Assembly (NCBI GenBank): GCA_949292795.1 | Contig: CASFBR010000085.1 | Span: 18,990-82,989 of the forward strand | Length of the DNA stretch: 64,000 nucleotides | Direction: 5' to 3' | Source: an uncultured Eubacteriales bacterium | Lineage (GTDB): Bacteria; Bacillota; Clostridia; Lachnospirales; Lachnospiraceae | In this document: piece after piece, positions 26,988 to 36,566 of the stretch | Layout: each line of letters starts with the position of its first letter | How positions within the stretch are numbered: position 1 is the first letter of the stretch | Program-made: the position numbers and the translations under genes | Notes under the pieces: generated by a model | Told to the model about the DNA's origin: nothing | The model's database searches: none | Seen by the model: the letters and a program-made list of their open reading frames with translations, nothing else

Positions 26988-28067
26988 TCACCTCTCCGTA
27001 CAGCTGATACAAGGGTCAATGGTCAGAATCAGCAAAGGAACATCCCCAAGCTGACAGCCCTTTAACAGCTCAACCATAGGCGGGATATTGCTTGTCGTCG
27101 GTGTTCTTAACCGGAACCGTTCAAGATTTTTAGTCCCGTTCCCTTTTACATAGTAAATCGCTTCCCCACGGGGCTGCTCAATACGCATAAAAAATTCGCC
27201 TGAAGGATTTCCCTTAACAGGAACACTGATGGGGCCCTCCGGGATTTTGCTGATTGCTTCCCGGATCAGGCGAAACGACTGGCGTACCTCCCGCAGGCGC
27301 ACCTCACAGCGGGCATATGCATCGCCATCAAAGGCGACAACCGGCTGAACATCCAGGTCATTGTAAGCCTCATAACCGAGCTTGCGCACATCATAGCCCT
27401 CGCCGCTGGCCCTAAGCATCGGTCCCACAGCGCCAAGCATCAGCGCCTGCTCTCTGGACAATACGCCCAGTCCTTTTAAGCGGCTCTGCACCGAATAATC
27501 CTTTAAGAAGGTTTCCATAATCGGCGTAAACTCTTTTTCCATCACATCGATCGTATCGGATATACCTTTAAGCAATGCATGATCCATATCCTTTAGCACC
27601 CCGCCGACACAGTTGACGGAAAAAATGATACGGCCCCCGGTGGTCGCGTCAAACATATCCAAAATACGCTCCCGCAGTCTCCAGGATTCCATAAACAGGC
27701 TTTCAAAACCCATCGCATCTGCCAAAAGGCCAAGCCAGAGCAGATGACTGTGCACGCGGCTCATTTCCATCCAGATCGTCCGCAGATACTGCGCCCTTCT
27801 TGGAACCTCAAGCCCCATCACCTGTTCTACGGCTTCGCAATAGCCCATGCCGTGACCACAGCTACATATGCCACAGACGCGCTCTGCAATATAGACATAT
27901 TGCTTAAAATCCTTTTTTTCCACAAGCTTTTCCAGCCCGCGGTGCACATAGCCGATACTTGGGATCGCACCGACAACCGTCTCGTCCTCAAGCACAAGGT
28001 CCAAATGCACCGGCTCCGGAAGCACCGGATGCTGCGGGCCAAACGGAACAATACTTCTTTTTGCCAT
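26988..28067 (-). CDS. echE: Ech [NiFe] hydrogenase large (catalytic) subunit E
   Basis: 359-residue NuoD/HycE-type large subunit carrying the NiFe centre. Both ligand motifs are intact: N-terminal RVCGICSCGHG (C65, C68) and C-terminal DPCISC (C353, C356). The sequence ends three residues later (TER), so there is no C-terminal extension to be cleaved. GPQHPVLPEP and GYVHRGLEKL are conserved with complex I 49-kDa subunits. The start at 28067 (MAKRSIVPFG) lies 4 bp after echD. Together with neighbours it forms a group 4 energy-converting hydrogenase on the inner face of the membrane. Confidence 0.95.
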   Translation of the reverse strand: MAKRSIVPFGPQHPVLPEPVHLDLVLEDETVVGAIPSIGYVHRGLEKLVEKKDFKQYVYIAERVCGICSCGHGMGYCEAVEQVMGLEVPRRAQYLRTIWMEMSRVHSHLLWLGLLADAMGFESLFMESWRLRERILDMFDATTGGRIIFSVNCVGGVLKDMDHALLKGISDTIDVMEKEFTPIMETFLKDYSVQSRLKGLGVLSREQALMLGAVGPMLRASGEGYDVRKLGYEAYNDLDVQPVVAFDGDAYARCEVRLREVRQSFRLIREAISKIPEGPISVPVKGNPSGEFFMRIEQPRGEAIYYVKGNGTKNLERFRLRTPTTSNIPPMVELLKGCQLGDVPLLILTIDPCISCTER

Positions 28068-28071
28068 ATTC

Positions 28072-28419
28072 TCACCCCTTTTCCTTAAACGGAGCTTCCG
28101 CATCAATACGGTACAATTTATGATGATAATCCTGATTCAGGCTTTCAATCTGCACGCCAAATAATTCCGCCGCTTCATTTTCCTGAAGATATGCGCAGGA
28201 ATAAATCTGTGTAATACTTGGCACCTTTTCATCCGTGCCTACGATCAGACGCAGTGTCACCATCGTATAATTTCTGCAAAAGGAGTAGCTCATCTCATAG
28301 CCGTCTTTAATGCGCACCGCACAAATCTGAACAAGGCGCCACTGCTCCATTTTCATAGCGATCACCTGTGAGAGGAACTGGTCCATCGTCACCGGCCGGA
28401 TCTCACTTTTATAGTCCAT
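28072..28419 (-). CDS. echD: Ech hydrogenase subunit D, NuoC-like
   Basis: 115-residue protein in the position of EchD/NuoC (30-kDa subunit). The core YSFCRNYTMVTLRLIVG and SITQIYSCAYLQENEAAELFGVQI matches the NuoC pattern ending in E-(x2)-DxFGI, here reduced to EAAELFGV. It is structural, linking the large subunit to the arm. The ATG at 28419 follows AAAGGAG; longer in-frame starts would overlap echC. Confidence 0.88.
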   Translation of the reverse strand: MDYKSEIRPVTMDQFLSQVIAMKMEQWRLVQICAVRIKDGYEMSYSFCRNYTMVTLRLIVGTDEKVPSITQIYSCAYLQENEAAELFGVQIESLNQDYHHKLYRIDAEAPFKEKG

Positions 28420-28447
28420 CGTGTTCTCCTTTCCACCTGTCCGTACA

Positions 28448-28882
28448 TTACCGCGCTTTTTTGGATACCGCACGCTTTTCATCCAGAATTGCCAGCGCCC
28501 TGACAACGCCGTCAATGATCGATTCCGGGCGTGCCGCGCATCCCGGCACATATACATCCACCGGGATCACTGTGTCGATCCCGCCTTTAATATTATAACA
28601 TTCTTTAAAGATACCGCCGGTGCAGGCACATATGCCCACTGCCACAACAACCTTCGGGTCCGGCATCTGACTGTACAGCTGACGTACCACCGGCTCTGTC
28701 TGGCTGTTGACCCCGCCGGTGATCAGCAAAATATCCGCCTGGAAGGGGTCTCCGGTATTAATGATCCCAAAACGCTCTATATCGTACTTTGGCGTCAGGC
28801 AGTCAAGCACTTCGATGTCGCAGCCATTGCAGCTGCTGGCATCATAATGGAGCAGCCACGGCGATTTTGACATTCTTCCCAT
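28448..28882 (-). CDS. echC: Ech hydrogenase small subunit C
   Basis: 144-residue NuoB/HycG-type small subunit holding the proximal [4Fe-4S] cluster next to the NiFe site. Cluster cysteines are visible in CNGCDIE (C18, C21), GICACTGGIF (C85, C87) and PGCAARPE (C115). The short length and single cluster are typical of the Ech class, unlike uptake hydrogenases with three clusters. A second Met three codons in (MSKSPW) is an alternative start. Confidence 0.94.
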   Translation of the reverse strand: MGRMSKSPWLLHYDASSCNGCDIEVLDCLTPKYDIERFGIINTGDPFQADILLITGGVNSQTEPVVRQLYSQMPDPKVVVAVGICACTGGIFKECYNIKGGIDTVIPVDVYVPGCAARPESIIDGVVRALAILDEKRAVSKKAR

Positions 28883-28901
28883 GATAAACCATCCTTTCCT
28901 C

Positions 28902-29762
28902 TCACTTGATCAGCATCAGGATCAAAAGATTCAGCCCGCCGGCCAGAAGTGTGACAAGCCAGCAGCTATACAAAACCTTTTTCCAGTTCAGCCGGGCTGT
29001 GGCATTATCCCATAAAATTTCCAGGAAATAAATAGCCAGACATACAACCACGGCAATCGGCCAGCTCCACCAGTGCTCATTGACGATAAACAGGCCGAAA
29101 ATACCGAGAATCAGGATCAGCTCATAGTACTCGGCAATATTCATGATTGCCAGCGTCGTGCCTGACATTTCGGTCGTAATCCCTTTGACCATCTCCTGAT
29201 GCGCATGGTGGCTCGTAGAAAGATCAAATGGTGATTTTCTGAACTTAATCGCCGCTGTATACATGAATCCAAGGAGCATCCCCGGCATAAACACCACTGC
29301 GCTCACAGGCATGGATACAATATCGCCCACATGAAAAGACCCGGTCGTCAGATAAAAGCCGACTGCAATCAGAAGCGTTAACGGCTCATAGGCCATCATC
29401 TGAATCATTTCACGTCCGGCGCCCATATTGGCATAAGGCGATGAATCGCTGGAGGCCGCAATAACAAGGAACATATCGGCCAGTGACAGAATAAACAGGC
29501 ACATTAAAATATCCATGCCGCCAAACAGCATCGCTCCGGCAATCACAAGGAATACAAGATAGCTGAGATTCAAAAAAAGCTGAATATTGTTGACCGCGAT
29601 CATTTCCTTTGAAAAGAGCTTTCGCAGATCGTAAAATACCTGGAAAATGGACGGCCCCCGGCGGCGCTGCATCCGCGCTGTGATCTTTCGGTCAATACCG
29701 GACAGCAGGCAGCCAAGCAGCGGCCCAAGTACGATATAGCCAATGACAGATATAACACTCAT
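28902..29762 (-). CDS. echB: Ech hydrogenase membrane subunit B, NuoH-like
   Basis: 286-residue integral membrane protein of the NuoH/HycD family with about seven to eight spans. Conserved features include the cytosolic loop RMQRRRGPSIFQVFYDLRKL (the quinone-site/ferredoxin-side loop in complex I), REMIQMMAYEPL and KFRKSPFDLSTSHHAHQE. It anchors the catalytic module to the pump subunit. The ATG at 29762 follows AGGAGGTG and overlaps the echA stop by 4 bp (ATGA). Confidence 0.93.
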   Translation of the reverse strand: MSVISVIGYIVLGPLLGCLLSGIDRKITARMQRRRGPSIFQVFYDLRKLFSKEMIAVNNIQLFLNLSYLVFLVIAGAMLFGGMDILMCLFILSLADMFLVIAASSDSSPYANMGAGREMIQMMAYEPLTLLIAVGFYLTTGSFHVGDIVSMPVSAVVFMPGMLLGFMYTAAIKFRKSPFDLSTSHHAHQEMVKGITTEMSGTTLAIMNIAEYYELILILGIFGLFIVNEHWWSWPIAVVVCLAIYFLEILWDNATARLNWKKVLYSCWLVTLLAGGLNLLILMLIK

Positions 29763-31654
29763 CCTACCGCACCTCCTATAAGCAGGCAAAATACAACAAC
29801 AAGCAGACTGGCGGACGCATATACGCACGGACGCATAAGATGGCGCATACCAAACTCAAATCTCAGATACCAGTTGCTCAAATATAAATGGGTCGGTTCA
29901 CCCATACTGTTGACAAAATGACGGTTATCGCCCTCATTTACACCATTCATATAAATCGGAACAAGCTGACGCTTCGCTGTTTTTGTGACAAACGCCATCA
30001 TAAGCGGTACAATCAGCACCGAAACAAGCATGATCGCCATGGTCGTCAGCACGCTCATGGACAGCACGGTTGCCGAATAACCAAACAGCTCCGCCAGAAT
30101 GGGATTGACAATATGCGATGCCAGCAGCGGGAACAGCAGACAAAGCAGCAGCATCAGGCCGGCATGGATAAACATCGACAGATATTCATCTTTGCAGGTT
30201 ATATCTTTCACGCCCTGGCGGGCCCGATGCTGGGAAATCAGCTTGGACAGCCACTTTGTCCAGTAAAACATCGTCGTGGCACTGCCAAAGGCAATGAAAA
30301 TAACAAGAAGGACATTTTCAGAATCTACAAATGCTTTTAGTGCGACCCATTTAGAGATCAACATTCCAAAAGGCGCCAGATACATGCCCGCAATGCCGAT
30401 ACCCATAATATAAGTAAGCTTTGGCAGACGTAAAAGTAATCCGTGCATATCCTCAATATCTCTGGAGCCGAGACAGTTTTCCGTAGCGCCGACAGCCTGG
30501 AAAAGCATGGATTTGCTCACAGCATGGAAGATCATCAAAAGCACCGCACCCCATACGGTTTCTTCCACACCGATACCGGCGCAGGCTACAATCAGTCCCA
30601 GATTGGAAATCGTAGAAAAGGCAAGCACCTTTTTGCCGTCATTTTGGGCAATCGCCATCATGCTGGCCGCAATAAATGTAAAGCCGCCGATTAACGATAC
30701 CATCAGGCCGACCATGTTTCCGTTTAATGCCGGAGCCAGACGAATCAGCAAATATACGCCGGCTTTCACCATCGTTGCACTGTGCAAAAGCGCACTGGAA
30801 GGCGTCGGTGCCACCATTGCGCCCAAAAGCCACGCAGAAAACGGAAGCTGGGCGGATTTGGTCAGTCCCGCCAGGGCAAGAAATGCCAGCGGCAGCGCCC
30901 CTCCGACAGCGATGGCGTCTGAAAGCTGCACGCTTCCGCCGCCAAAGGCCAGCAATGCGATGGCAATGGCAAAGCCAAGTCCGCCGAGCAGATTCATCCA
31001 CAGCGCCGTAAAGCTGTTATGCACAGCCTCCTCTGTGCGCGTGTAGCCAATCAGAAGGAATGAAATGACGCTTGTGATCTCCCAGAAAAAGTACATCCAT
31101 ATCAGGCTCTGGGATAAAACAAGTCCGAACATTGCCGCCAGGAACAAAAACAGCATCGAAAAGAAAAACGGCTGGCGGTCTTTAAATTCCTTATGATGGG
31201 AATGATACCCCTTCATATAGCCTACGGCATAAATGCAGATCAGACCGCCTACAAAAGCGATGATCACGCACATCAGCATAGCCAGGCCGTCGATCATCAT
31301 ATGGTGCCCGGACTTAAGGGGCGCCGTAAATTCCACATACATCAGCAGACCGGTCTGTACGACAGTTAAAAAAATCACAAAATACCGGCGATATTTCACC
31401 CCCATATAGATGATCAGGCCCATCAAAAAGACATCCCCCACCATCATCCCGTGATCCACCAGCTCTGTATCTGCAAACAGAAGCATCGATGGCGCTCCGT
31501 CTGTAAGCCAGGTAACAAGCAGTGCCAGCGTCAGCGCCATAATTGCCAGTGCCCCGGCATATACGGCCTTTCCCCGGACCTTTTCATTTTTCAGAAAAGG
31601 GAGAAGTACGGCCATCACCGCAGGAACTCCGATCAGAACAGGAATCAGATCCAT
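29759..31654 (-). CDS. echA: Ech hydrogenase membrane subunit A, NuoL/HyfB-like antiporter
   Basis: 631-residue multi-span subunit related to NuoL and Mrp antiporters; it is the predicted ion-translocating part. Characteristic residues are seen in WEITSVISFLLIGY (Glu of TM5), LTKSAQLPFSAWLLGAMVAPTPSSALLHSATMVKAG (Lys and His of the channel) and the broken-helix Lys near KVLAFSTISNLG. It is the first gene of echABCDEF, the same order as in Methanosarcina barkeri. The 5' region diverges from hypA. Confidence 0.94.
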   Translation of the reverse strand: MDLIPVLIGVPAVMAVLLPFLKNEKVRGKAVYAGALAIMALTLALLVTWLTDGAPSMLLFADTELVDHGMMVGDVFLMGLIIYMGVKYRRYFVIFLTVVQTGLLMYVEFTAPLKSGHHMMIDGLAMLMCVIIAFVGGLICIYAVGYMKGYHSHHKEFKDRQPFFFSMLFLFLAAMFGLVLSQSLIWMYFFWEITSVISFLLIGYTRTEEAVHNSFTALWMNLLGGLGFAIAIALLAFGGGSVQLSDAIAVGGALPLAFLALAGLTKSAQLPFSAWLLGAMVAPTPSSALLHSATMVKAGVYLLIRLAPALNGNMVGLMVSLIGGFTFIAASMMAIAQNDGKKVLAFSTISNLGLIVACAGIGVEETVWGAVLLMIFHAVSKSMLFQAVGATENCLGSRDIEDMHGLLLRLPKLTYIMGIGIAGMYLAPFGMLISKWVALKAFVDSENVLLVIFIAFGSATTMFYWTKWLSKLISQHRARQGVKDITCKDEYLSMFIHAGLMLLLCLLFPLLASHIVNPILAELFGYSATVLSMSVLTTMAIMLVSVLIVPLMMAFVTKTAKRQLVPIYMNGVNEGDNRHFVNSMGEPTHLYLSNWYLRFEFGMRHLMRPCVYASASLLVVVFCLLIGGAVG

Positions 31655-31863
31655 AAAAAATAACCTCCTTGTTGCTTTTGTATATTACGTTATAAATATA
31701 ACAATCCACATTAATAGTTATAGTACTATTCAACAAAAAATACAAGTACAAATTGTGAAAACTTTTATTCATTATAGATAACTATTTTTTTCAATCTGGA
31801 ATTTTTTCCGGCAGCGTGGTACAATGAGCTTCGGATAATACGAATGAAAGAAGGCGCTTTTTG
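31655..31863. promoter_or_regulatory. Divergent A/T-rich control region between ech and hyp
   Basis: About 200 bp of strongly A/T-rich DNA between two divergently transcribed operons. It contains the small dyad AATAGT-6-ACTATT near 31711-31730 and a TACAAT that could be a -10 for hypA near 31821. No -35/-10 pair is convincing on either strand, so exact promoters are not assigned. No gene is seen. Confidence 0.5.
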
Positions 31864-32247
31864 ATGCACGAAATGAGTATCACACAGCACATCCTTGACT
31901 GGGCGCTGGCAGAGGCCAGTCGGCAGCATGCCGTAAAAATCCATACGATCCATCTTGTTTTGGGCCCCTTTAGCGGGATCGTCCCCGAATGTATCCAGAT
32001 GTATATGGACCTTATGGCCGAAGGAACGATCGCCGAAGGTGTCCAAATCCAGTCACGCACCCTTCCACTGAAGGTTTTGTGCCGGGACTGCGGCAAAAAA
32101 AGTCAGATCACCCGCCGGCATATCGCCTGCCCTTACTGTCAGAGCCTGCGGCTGAAAATATTATCCGGTAACGAATGTTTAATCGACAGCTTGGAGGTGG
32201 ATACCGATGAAGATCAAAGTCCTTCATCAGATCATGGAATGGAATGA
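31864..32247 (+). CDS. hypA: Hydrogenase nickel incorporation protein HypA
   Basis: 127-residue nickel chaperone, starting at the ATG at 31864 so that the conserved nickel ligand His2 (MHEMSITQ) is in place; an adjacent upstream TTG would displace it. The zinc-binding loop has CRDC and CPYC. It delivers nickel with HypB to the large subunit. The C-terminus is a little longer than usual because the gene overlaps hypB by 41 bp. Confidence 0.95.
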   Translation: MHEMSITQHILDWALAEASRQHAVKIHTIHLVLGPFSGIVPECIQMYMDLMAEGTIAEGVQIQSRTLPLKVLCRDCGKKSQITRRHIACPYCQSLRLKILSGNECLIDSLEVDTDEDQSPSSDHGME

Positions 32248-32863
32248 AGACGTCAGCGCCAGCGTACGCCAGACTTTAGATGCACACAATGTTTATATGA
32301 TCAATATTATGGGAAGCCCGGGGGCCGGAAAAACAAGCCTGATCACCGGGTTGATTGGCCGTCTTGGCAGCCGTTTTAATATTGGCGTCATCGAGGGCGA
32401 CATTGCCGGCCAGATTGACGCCCAGAAAATTGCGGCTTTGAATATTCCGGCTGTCCAGCTCAACACCGACGGCGCCTGCCATATTGAAGCGATGAGTATT
32501 GAAAAAATACTTCCGGAGTTTGATCTTGACCATCTGGACGTTATTTTTGTGGAAAATATCGGCAATCTCGTCTGCCCTGCGGAATTTGACATCGGAGAGC
32601 ACCTGCGGATAACGATCTTAAGTATTCCTGAAGGCGATGATAAGGTGGAAAAATATCCGCTGATGTTTACTGAAACCGGATGCCTTGTGCTCAATAAATA
32701 TGACATGCTCCCCTATTTTGATTTTAACGAGACGCGCGTTGCCCAAAATTACGAAACCGTCAACCCGTCTGCGCCGCTGTTTAAGGTCAGCTGCCGCAGC
32801 GGCAGCGGCCTTGAGCAGCTGTGCGCCTTCCTGACCGGTAAAATCACAGGCCGCCGCCCATGA
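32207..32863 (+). CDS. hypB: Hydrogenase nickel incorporation GTPase HypB
   Basis: 218-residue SIMIBI-class GTPase that drives nickel insertion. The P-loop GSPGAGKTS (about residues 36-44), the switch EGDIAGQIDAQ, the metal-binding pair in DGACHIEA with the later NLVCPAEFD, and NKYD (guanine specificity) are present. There is no His-rich N-terminal nickel-storage segment. It overlaps hypA (41 bp) and hypF (4 bp). Confidence 0.95.
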   Translation: MKIKVLHQIMEWNEDVSASVRQTLDAHNVYMINIMGSPGAGKTSLITGLIGRLGSRFNIGVIEGDIAGQIDAQKIAALNIPAVQLNTDGACHIEAMSIEKILPEFDLDHLDVIFVENIGNLVCPAEFDIGEHLRITILSIPEGDDKVEKYPLMFTETGCLVLNKYDMLPYFDFNETRVAQNYETVNPSAPLFKVSCRSGSGLEQLCAFLTGKITGRRP

Positions 32864-35241
32864 GCGATCTGATCCGTGTGCATATCCATGTTGAGGGGAT
32901 TGTCCAGGGCGTCGGTTTCCGCCCGTTTCTCCACCGTCATGCCAAAAGGCTTTGCATTTCCGGATGGGTGCGCAACACATCCGAAGGTGTGGAAGCCGAA
33001 GCCCAGGGCAGCTCTGAGCACATTGATAGTTTTCTTAAAATCATCAAAAATGAGCCGCCGCCCATGGCGCTTATTGAAAGCATCCGGGTCCGTCCGGTAT
33101 CTGTGCTTTGTAAAGAAGCCGGCTTTGTCATCCTTGACAGCCGCAGCGACTCCGGAAATACGCTGATCTCACCGGATATTGGGCTGTGTGCGGACTGCCG
33201 GCGCGAGCTTCACGACCCGTCCGACCGCAGATACCATTATCCGTTTATCAACTGCACCAACTGCGGCCCGAGGTTTACGATCATTTGCGGGCTGCCCTAT
33301 GACCGGGACAAAACGACCATGGCCGCCTTTACGATGTGTCCGAAGTGCCGCAAAGAATACAGCGCGCTTAAAAACCGGCGCTACCATGCTCAGCCCGATG
33401 CCTGCCCGGTCTGCGGGCCCCATGTATTTTTTACCGATGGCTCCGGGAAAGAAATTGCCGGTGACCCTATGGAAAATGCCCGGAAATATCTGTCTGCCGG
33501 CAAAATCATTGCCGTTAAGGGGCTTGGCGGTATCCATCTGACCTGTGATGCTCAAAATGAGGCTGCCATACAGCGCCTGCGCCAGATCAAAAGGCGGCCT
33601 CAAAAGCCGCTGGCGCTAATGTGCGCCTCCCTTGACGACGCCCGCCGCCTCTGCCGGATGGATACGGATGAATGCCGCCTGCTAAGCAGCCCGGCACGGC
33701 CCATCGTCCTTTTAAACAAACGCTCCCCCCGGATGCTCTCCTGCTGTGCCAGCGGGCCGAAAATCGGCCTCATGCTGCCCTACACGCCGGTGCACGAGCT
33801 TTTATTTACCGGCAATACGCCGCGGCTTCTCGTAATGACAAGCGCCAATCGTCCCGGCTGCCCGGTCATCATCAAAAATGAGGATGTACTTGATGCCTTC
33901 TCGGGACGCATTGACGGATTTTTACTCAATAACCGCGCGATCGCCAACCGGTGCGATGATTCCCTGCTGGATTTATGGCAGGGAAAGGCTTACTTTTTCC
34001 GGCGCAGCCGCGGCTACGCCCCGTCACCGGTATCATTTCCCGGAGATCACACCGGTATCTTTGCCTTTGGCGCAGAGCAAAAGGGCAGCTTTGCCCTGGG
34101 AGACGGCAGTCGTCTCTTTCTCCCGCCTCATATCGGTGATCTGAAAAATATGGAAACCTTTGAGCACTATGAAACGATGCTTAAAACATACGCGCGGCTT
34201 TTTAAAATCCGGCCAAAGGTACTTGTCTGCGACCGGCATCCGGACTACTGGTCCACTGCTCTGGCAAAAAGCATCCAGAAATCTCACGGGCTGCCGCTTA
34301 TACAGATTCAGCACCACTGGGCTCATATGGCCTCCTGCATGGCCGATAACCGGTATATGTTTTCAAAAAATTCCGAAACGGCGCCAGCCATGGCCGCTTC
34401 GGTAAGCGCCGGCACTATTTTGGACACGTCCGTCTCTCCGGTCGAAGCGTTCGGTATCATCTGGGACGGCACCGGCCTTGGAAGCGATGGCACGATCTGG
34501 GGCGCAGAATTTTTAAAAGGAAATTATTCCTCATTTACCCGTGTCGGTTCAATCCGGCCAATCCTGCTTGCCGGCGGCGACCGGGCTGCAAAAGAAGTGG
34601 GACGCATTGCCCTGGCGCTCTTAAAGGACAGCGGCCTTCCGCCCGGCAAAGCCCCCCTTTCTGATGCAAAGGCATCGATGCTGTACACCCTGCTTGATCA
34701 GCCAGGCGTCTGTCCCAGGGCATCCAGTATGGGACGGCTGTTTGACGGTGTGGGAGCTTTGCTCAAGCATTGCCAGGAAATTTCCTATGACGGCGAAGCC
34801 GCGGAGGCAGTGGAACATCTGGCTGCCTCAGCGCTTACCGATGAACAGTCACTGATGGCCGGCGCCGCGCCCTATCCGCTGGAATTTTATGAAGAAAACG
34901 GTATCCGGTATTTTGATACGCGTCCGATGCTGCGCGCGCTTGTTTCAGACATGGAAAGCATAAGTACCTGCCAGATTGCCCGGCGTTTTACGGCAACCTT
35001 ATGCCATATGGCCCTTAATCAGACAAAGGCTTTAAATCCCGGCCATCTTCCGGTCTTTTTGTCCGGCGGCGTCTTTTTAAATCATTTATTGCGTTTTGGC
35101 ATCACACGCCTGCTTGAAGCTAACGGATATACGGTCTTTACCCATCACCGGGTATCTCCCGGCGATGAAGGTCTGGCACTTGGTCAGGCCGTTATTGCAT
35201 CCGCGCTTTACGCCCAAAACGAACATCCGCAAAAGAGGTGA
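32860..35241 (+). CDS. hypF: Carbamoyltransferase HypF
   Basis: 793-residue enzyme that makes the thiocyanate precursor of the CN ligands from carbamoyl phosphate and ATP, transferring it to HypE. Domains in order: acylphosphatase (VEGIVQGVGFRPFLHRHA), two zinc fingers (CADC...CTNCGPRFT; CPKC...CPVCGP), YrdC-like (about 200-380, LALMCASLDDARRL; VMTSANRPG), and a Kae1-like carbamoyltransferase (AFGAEQKGSFAL; IQHHWAHMASCM; FGIIWDGTGLG; SGGVFLNHLL). Length is normal for the family. It begins within the hypB stop. Confidence 0.96.
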   Translation: MSDLIRVHIHVEGIVQGVGFRPFLHRHAKRLCISGWVRNTSEGVEAEAQGSSEHIDSFLKIIKNEPPPMALIESIRVRPVSVLCKEAGFVILDSRSDSGNTLISPDIGLCADCRRELHDPSDRRYHYPFINCTNCGPRFTIICGLPYDRDKTTMAAFTMCPKCRKEYSALKNRRYHAQPDACPVCGPHVFFTDGSGKEIAGDPMENARKYLSAGKIIAVKGLGGIHLTCDAQNEAAIQRLRQIKRRPQKPLALMCASLDDARRLCRMDTDECRLLSSPARPIVLLNKRSPRMLSCCASGPKIGLMLPYTPVHELLFTGNTPRLLVMTSANRPGCPVIIKNEDVLDAFSGRIDGFLLNNRAIANRCDDSLLDLWQGKAYFFRRSRGYAPSPVSFPGDHTGIFAFGAEQKGSFALGDGSRLFLPPHIGDLKNMETFEHYETMLKTYARLFKIRPKVLVCDRHPDYWSTALAKSIQKSHGLPLIQIQHHWAHMASCMADNRYMFSKNSETAPAMAASVSAGTILDTSVSPVEAFGIIWDGTGLGSDGTIWGAEFLKGNYSSFTRVGSIRPILLAGGDRAAKEVGRIALALLKDSGLPPGKAPLSDAKASMLYTLLDQPGVCPRASSMGRLFDGVGALLKHCQEISYDGEAAEAVEHLAASALTDEQSLMAGAAPYPLEFYEENGIRYFDTRPMLRALVSDMESISTCQIARRFTATLCHMALNQTKALNPGHLPVFLSGGVFLNHLLRFGITRLLEANGYTVFTHHRVSPGDEGLALGQAVIASALYAQNEHPQKR

Positions 35242-35248
35242 TCATTCT

Positions 35249-35467
35249 ATGTGTCTTGCAATACCTATGAAGCTCAAAAAAATTGAAGGCTCGAAAGCCA
35301 TCGGCGAGGCCGGCGGGCTTACAAAGGAAATCCGCGTTGATTTTATTGACACACCTGCCCCGGGCGACTATGTCATGGTTCATGCCGGCTTTGCCATTCA
35401 GAAGATGACGGAAGCCGAAGCACTGGAAAATATCGCATTAATGGAGGAGATTGAACATGCTTTATGA
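35249..35467 (+). CDS. hypC: Hydrogenase assembly chaperone HypC
   Basis: 72-residue HypC/HupF chaperone with the essential N-terminal cysteine (MCLAIPMKLKKIEG) and the OB-fold core GDYVMVHAGFAIQKM. It shuttles Fe(CN)2CO between HypD and the hydrogenase large subunit. The ATG at 35249 follows AGAGGTG and is set by the MC(L/V)A(I/V)P family start; it starts 7 bp after hypF and overlaps hypD by 11 bp. Confidence 0.95.
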   Translation: MCLAIPMKLKKIEGSKAIGEAGGLTKEIRVDFIDTPAPGDYVMVHAGFAIQKMTEAEALENIALMEEIEHAL

Positions 35468-36551
35468 AAGCGCCTTTCAAAAGCCCAGACAAGCAAAAGC
35501 GCTTCTTAAAAAGCTTGAAGCGCTTTCTTTGGCCACCGGCCCGATCCGGCTGATGGAAATCTGCGGCACACATACGATGGCGATTGCGCAAACCGGCATT
35601 AAAAGTCTCCTTCCAAAAAACATTGAGCTTTTATCCGGCCCCGGCTGCCCGGTGTGCGTCACACCGGCAAATGTTATCGACGAGGTGCTGCGCCTTTCAT
35701 CCGATCCCCACCGGATCATTGCCAGCTATGGCGACCTGCTCCGTGTCCCGGGCAGCCACCGCCAGGATACACTGTGGCATCGAAAAGCCATGGGCGCCCA
35801 TATACTTTCCGTCTACTCCCCCATGGATGCCCTTGAAGCAGCCAAAGCCCACCCAGAGAAGGAGGTCTTATTTCTTGGCGTTGGCTTTGAGACCACTGCT
35901 CCGGGAACAGCAGCCTGTATTTTAGAAGCCGCCCGTCAGGGCATCCGCAACTTTTTTGTCCTGAGCCTGCTTAAGCAAACGCCGCCGGCACTGCGCGCCC
36001 TCATTGAAGCACCGGACTTTAAGGTCAGCGGCTTTTTGTGCCCGGGCCATGTTGCCGCCGTGACCGGAAGCCGTGCTTTTAAATTTCTCCCTGAAGATTA
36101 TGCGCTCCCGGCGGTAATCTCCGGTTTTGAAGCCGGTGATCTTTTGGCTTCTGTTTTTAAGCTGACTCAAATGATTGCTGACAGACAGCCCGCCTTATAT
36201 AATGAATACATCCGTCTTGTGAAGGACGAAGGAAATCCTGCAGCTCAGGCCATGATCCGCCAGGTCTTTGGACCCGGTGACAGCGTGTGGCGCGGTCTTG
36301 GCAGTGTCGCAAAAAGCGGCCTGCGCATCCGCAGTGCTTACGCCGATTTCGACGGTGCCCGGCGCTTTGGCTTTGCCCCAAAGGAAACCGAAGCGATTCC
36401 CGGCTGCCGCTGTGCCGAGATCATCCGCGGTGTCCTCTCACCCTGGCAATGCCCGTTGTTTAAAACCACATGTACACCAAAGGACCCCGTGGGGCCCTGC
36501 ATGGTTTCCTCAGAAGGCGCCTGTGCTGCAGCTTATAAATACAGTGAATGA
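35457..36551 (+). CDS. hypD: Hydrogenase Fe-S scaffold HypD
   Basis: 364-residue scaffold where the Fe(CN)2CO unit is assembled. Conserved blocks are EICGTHTMAI (the catalytic Cys), GPGCPVCVTP, GFETTAPGTA, GFLCPGHVAAV, and the [4Fe-4S] cysteines in CRCAEIIRG, FKTTCTPKDP and GPCMVSSEGAC. The ATG at 35457 has GGAGG 9 nt upstream; a TTG two codons earlier is less likely. Confidence 0.96.
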   Translation: MLYESAFQKPRQAKALLKKLEALSLATGPIRLMEICGTHTMAIAQTGIKSLLPKNIELLSGPGCPVCVTPANVIDEVLRLSSDPHRIIASYGDLLRVPGSHRQDTLWHRKAMGAHILSVYSPMDALEAAKAHPEKEVLFLGVGFETTAPGTAACILEAARQGIRNFFVLSLLKQTPPALRALIEAPDFKVSGFLCPGHVAAVTGSRAFKFLPEDYALPAVISGFEAGDLLASVFKLTQMIADRQPALYNEYIRLVKDEGNPAAQAMIRQVFGPGDSVWRGLGSVAKSGLRIRSAYADFDGARRFGFAPKETEAIPGCRCAEIIRGVLSPWQCPLFKTTCTPKDPVGPCMVSSEGACAAAYKYSE

Positions 36552-36566
36552 AAGGATGTAAGCGAT

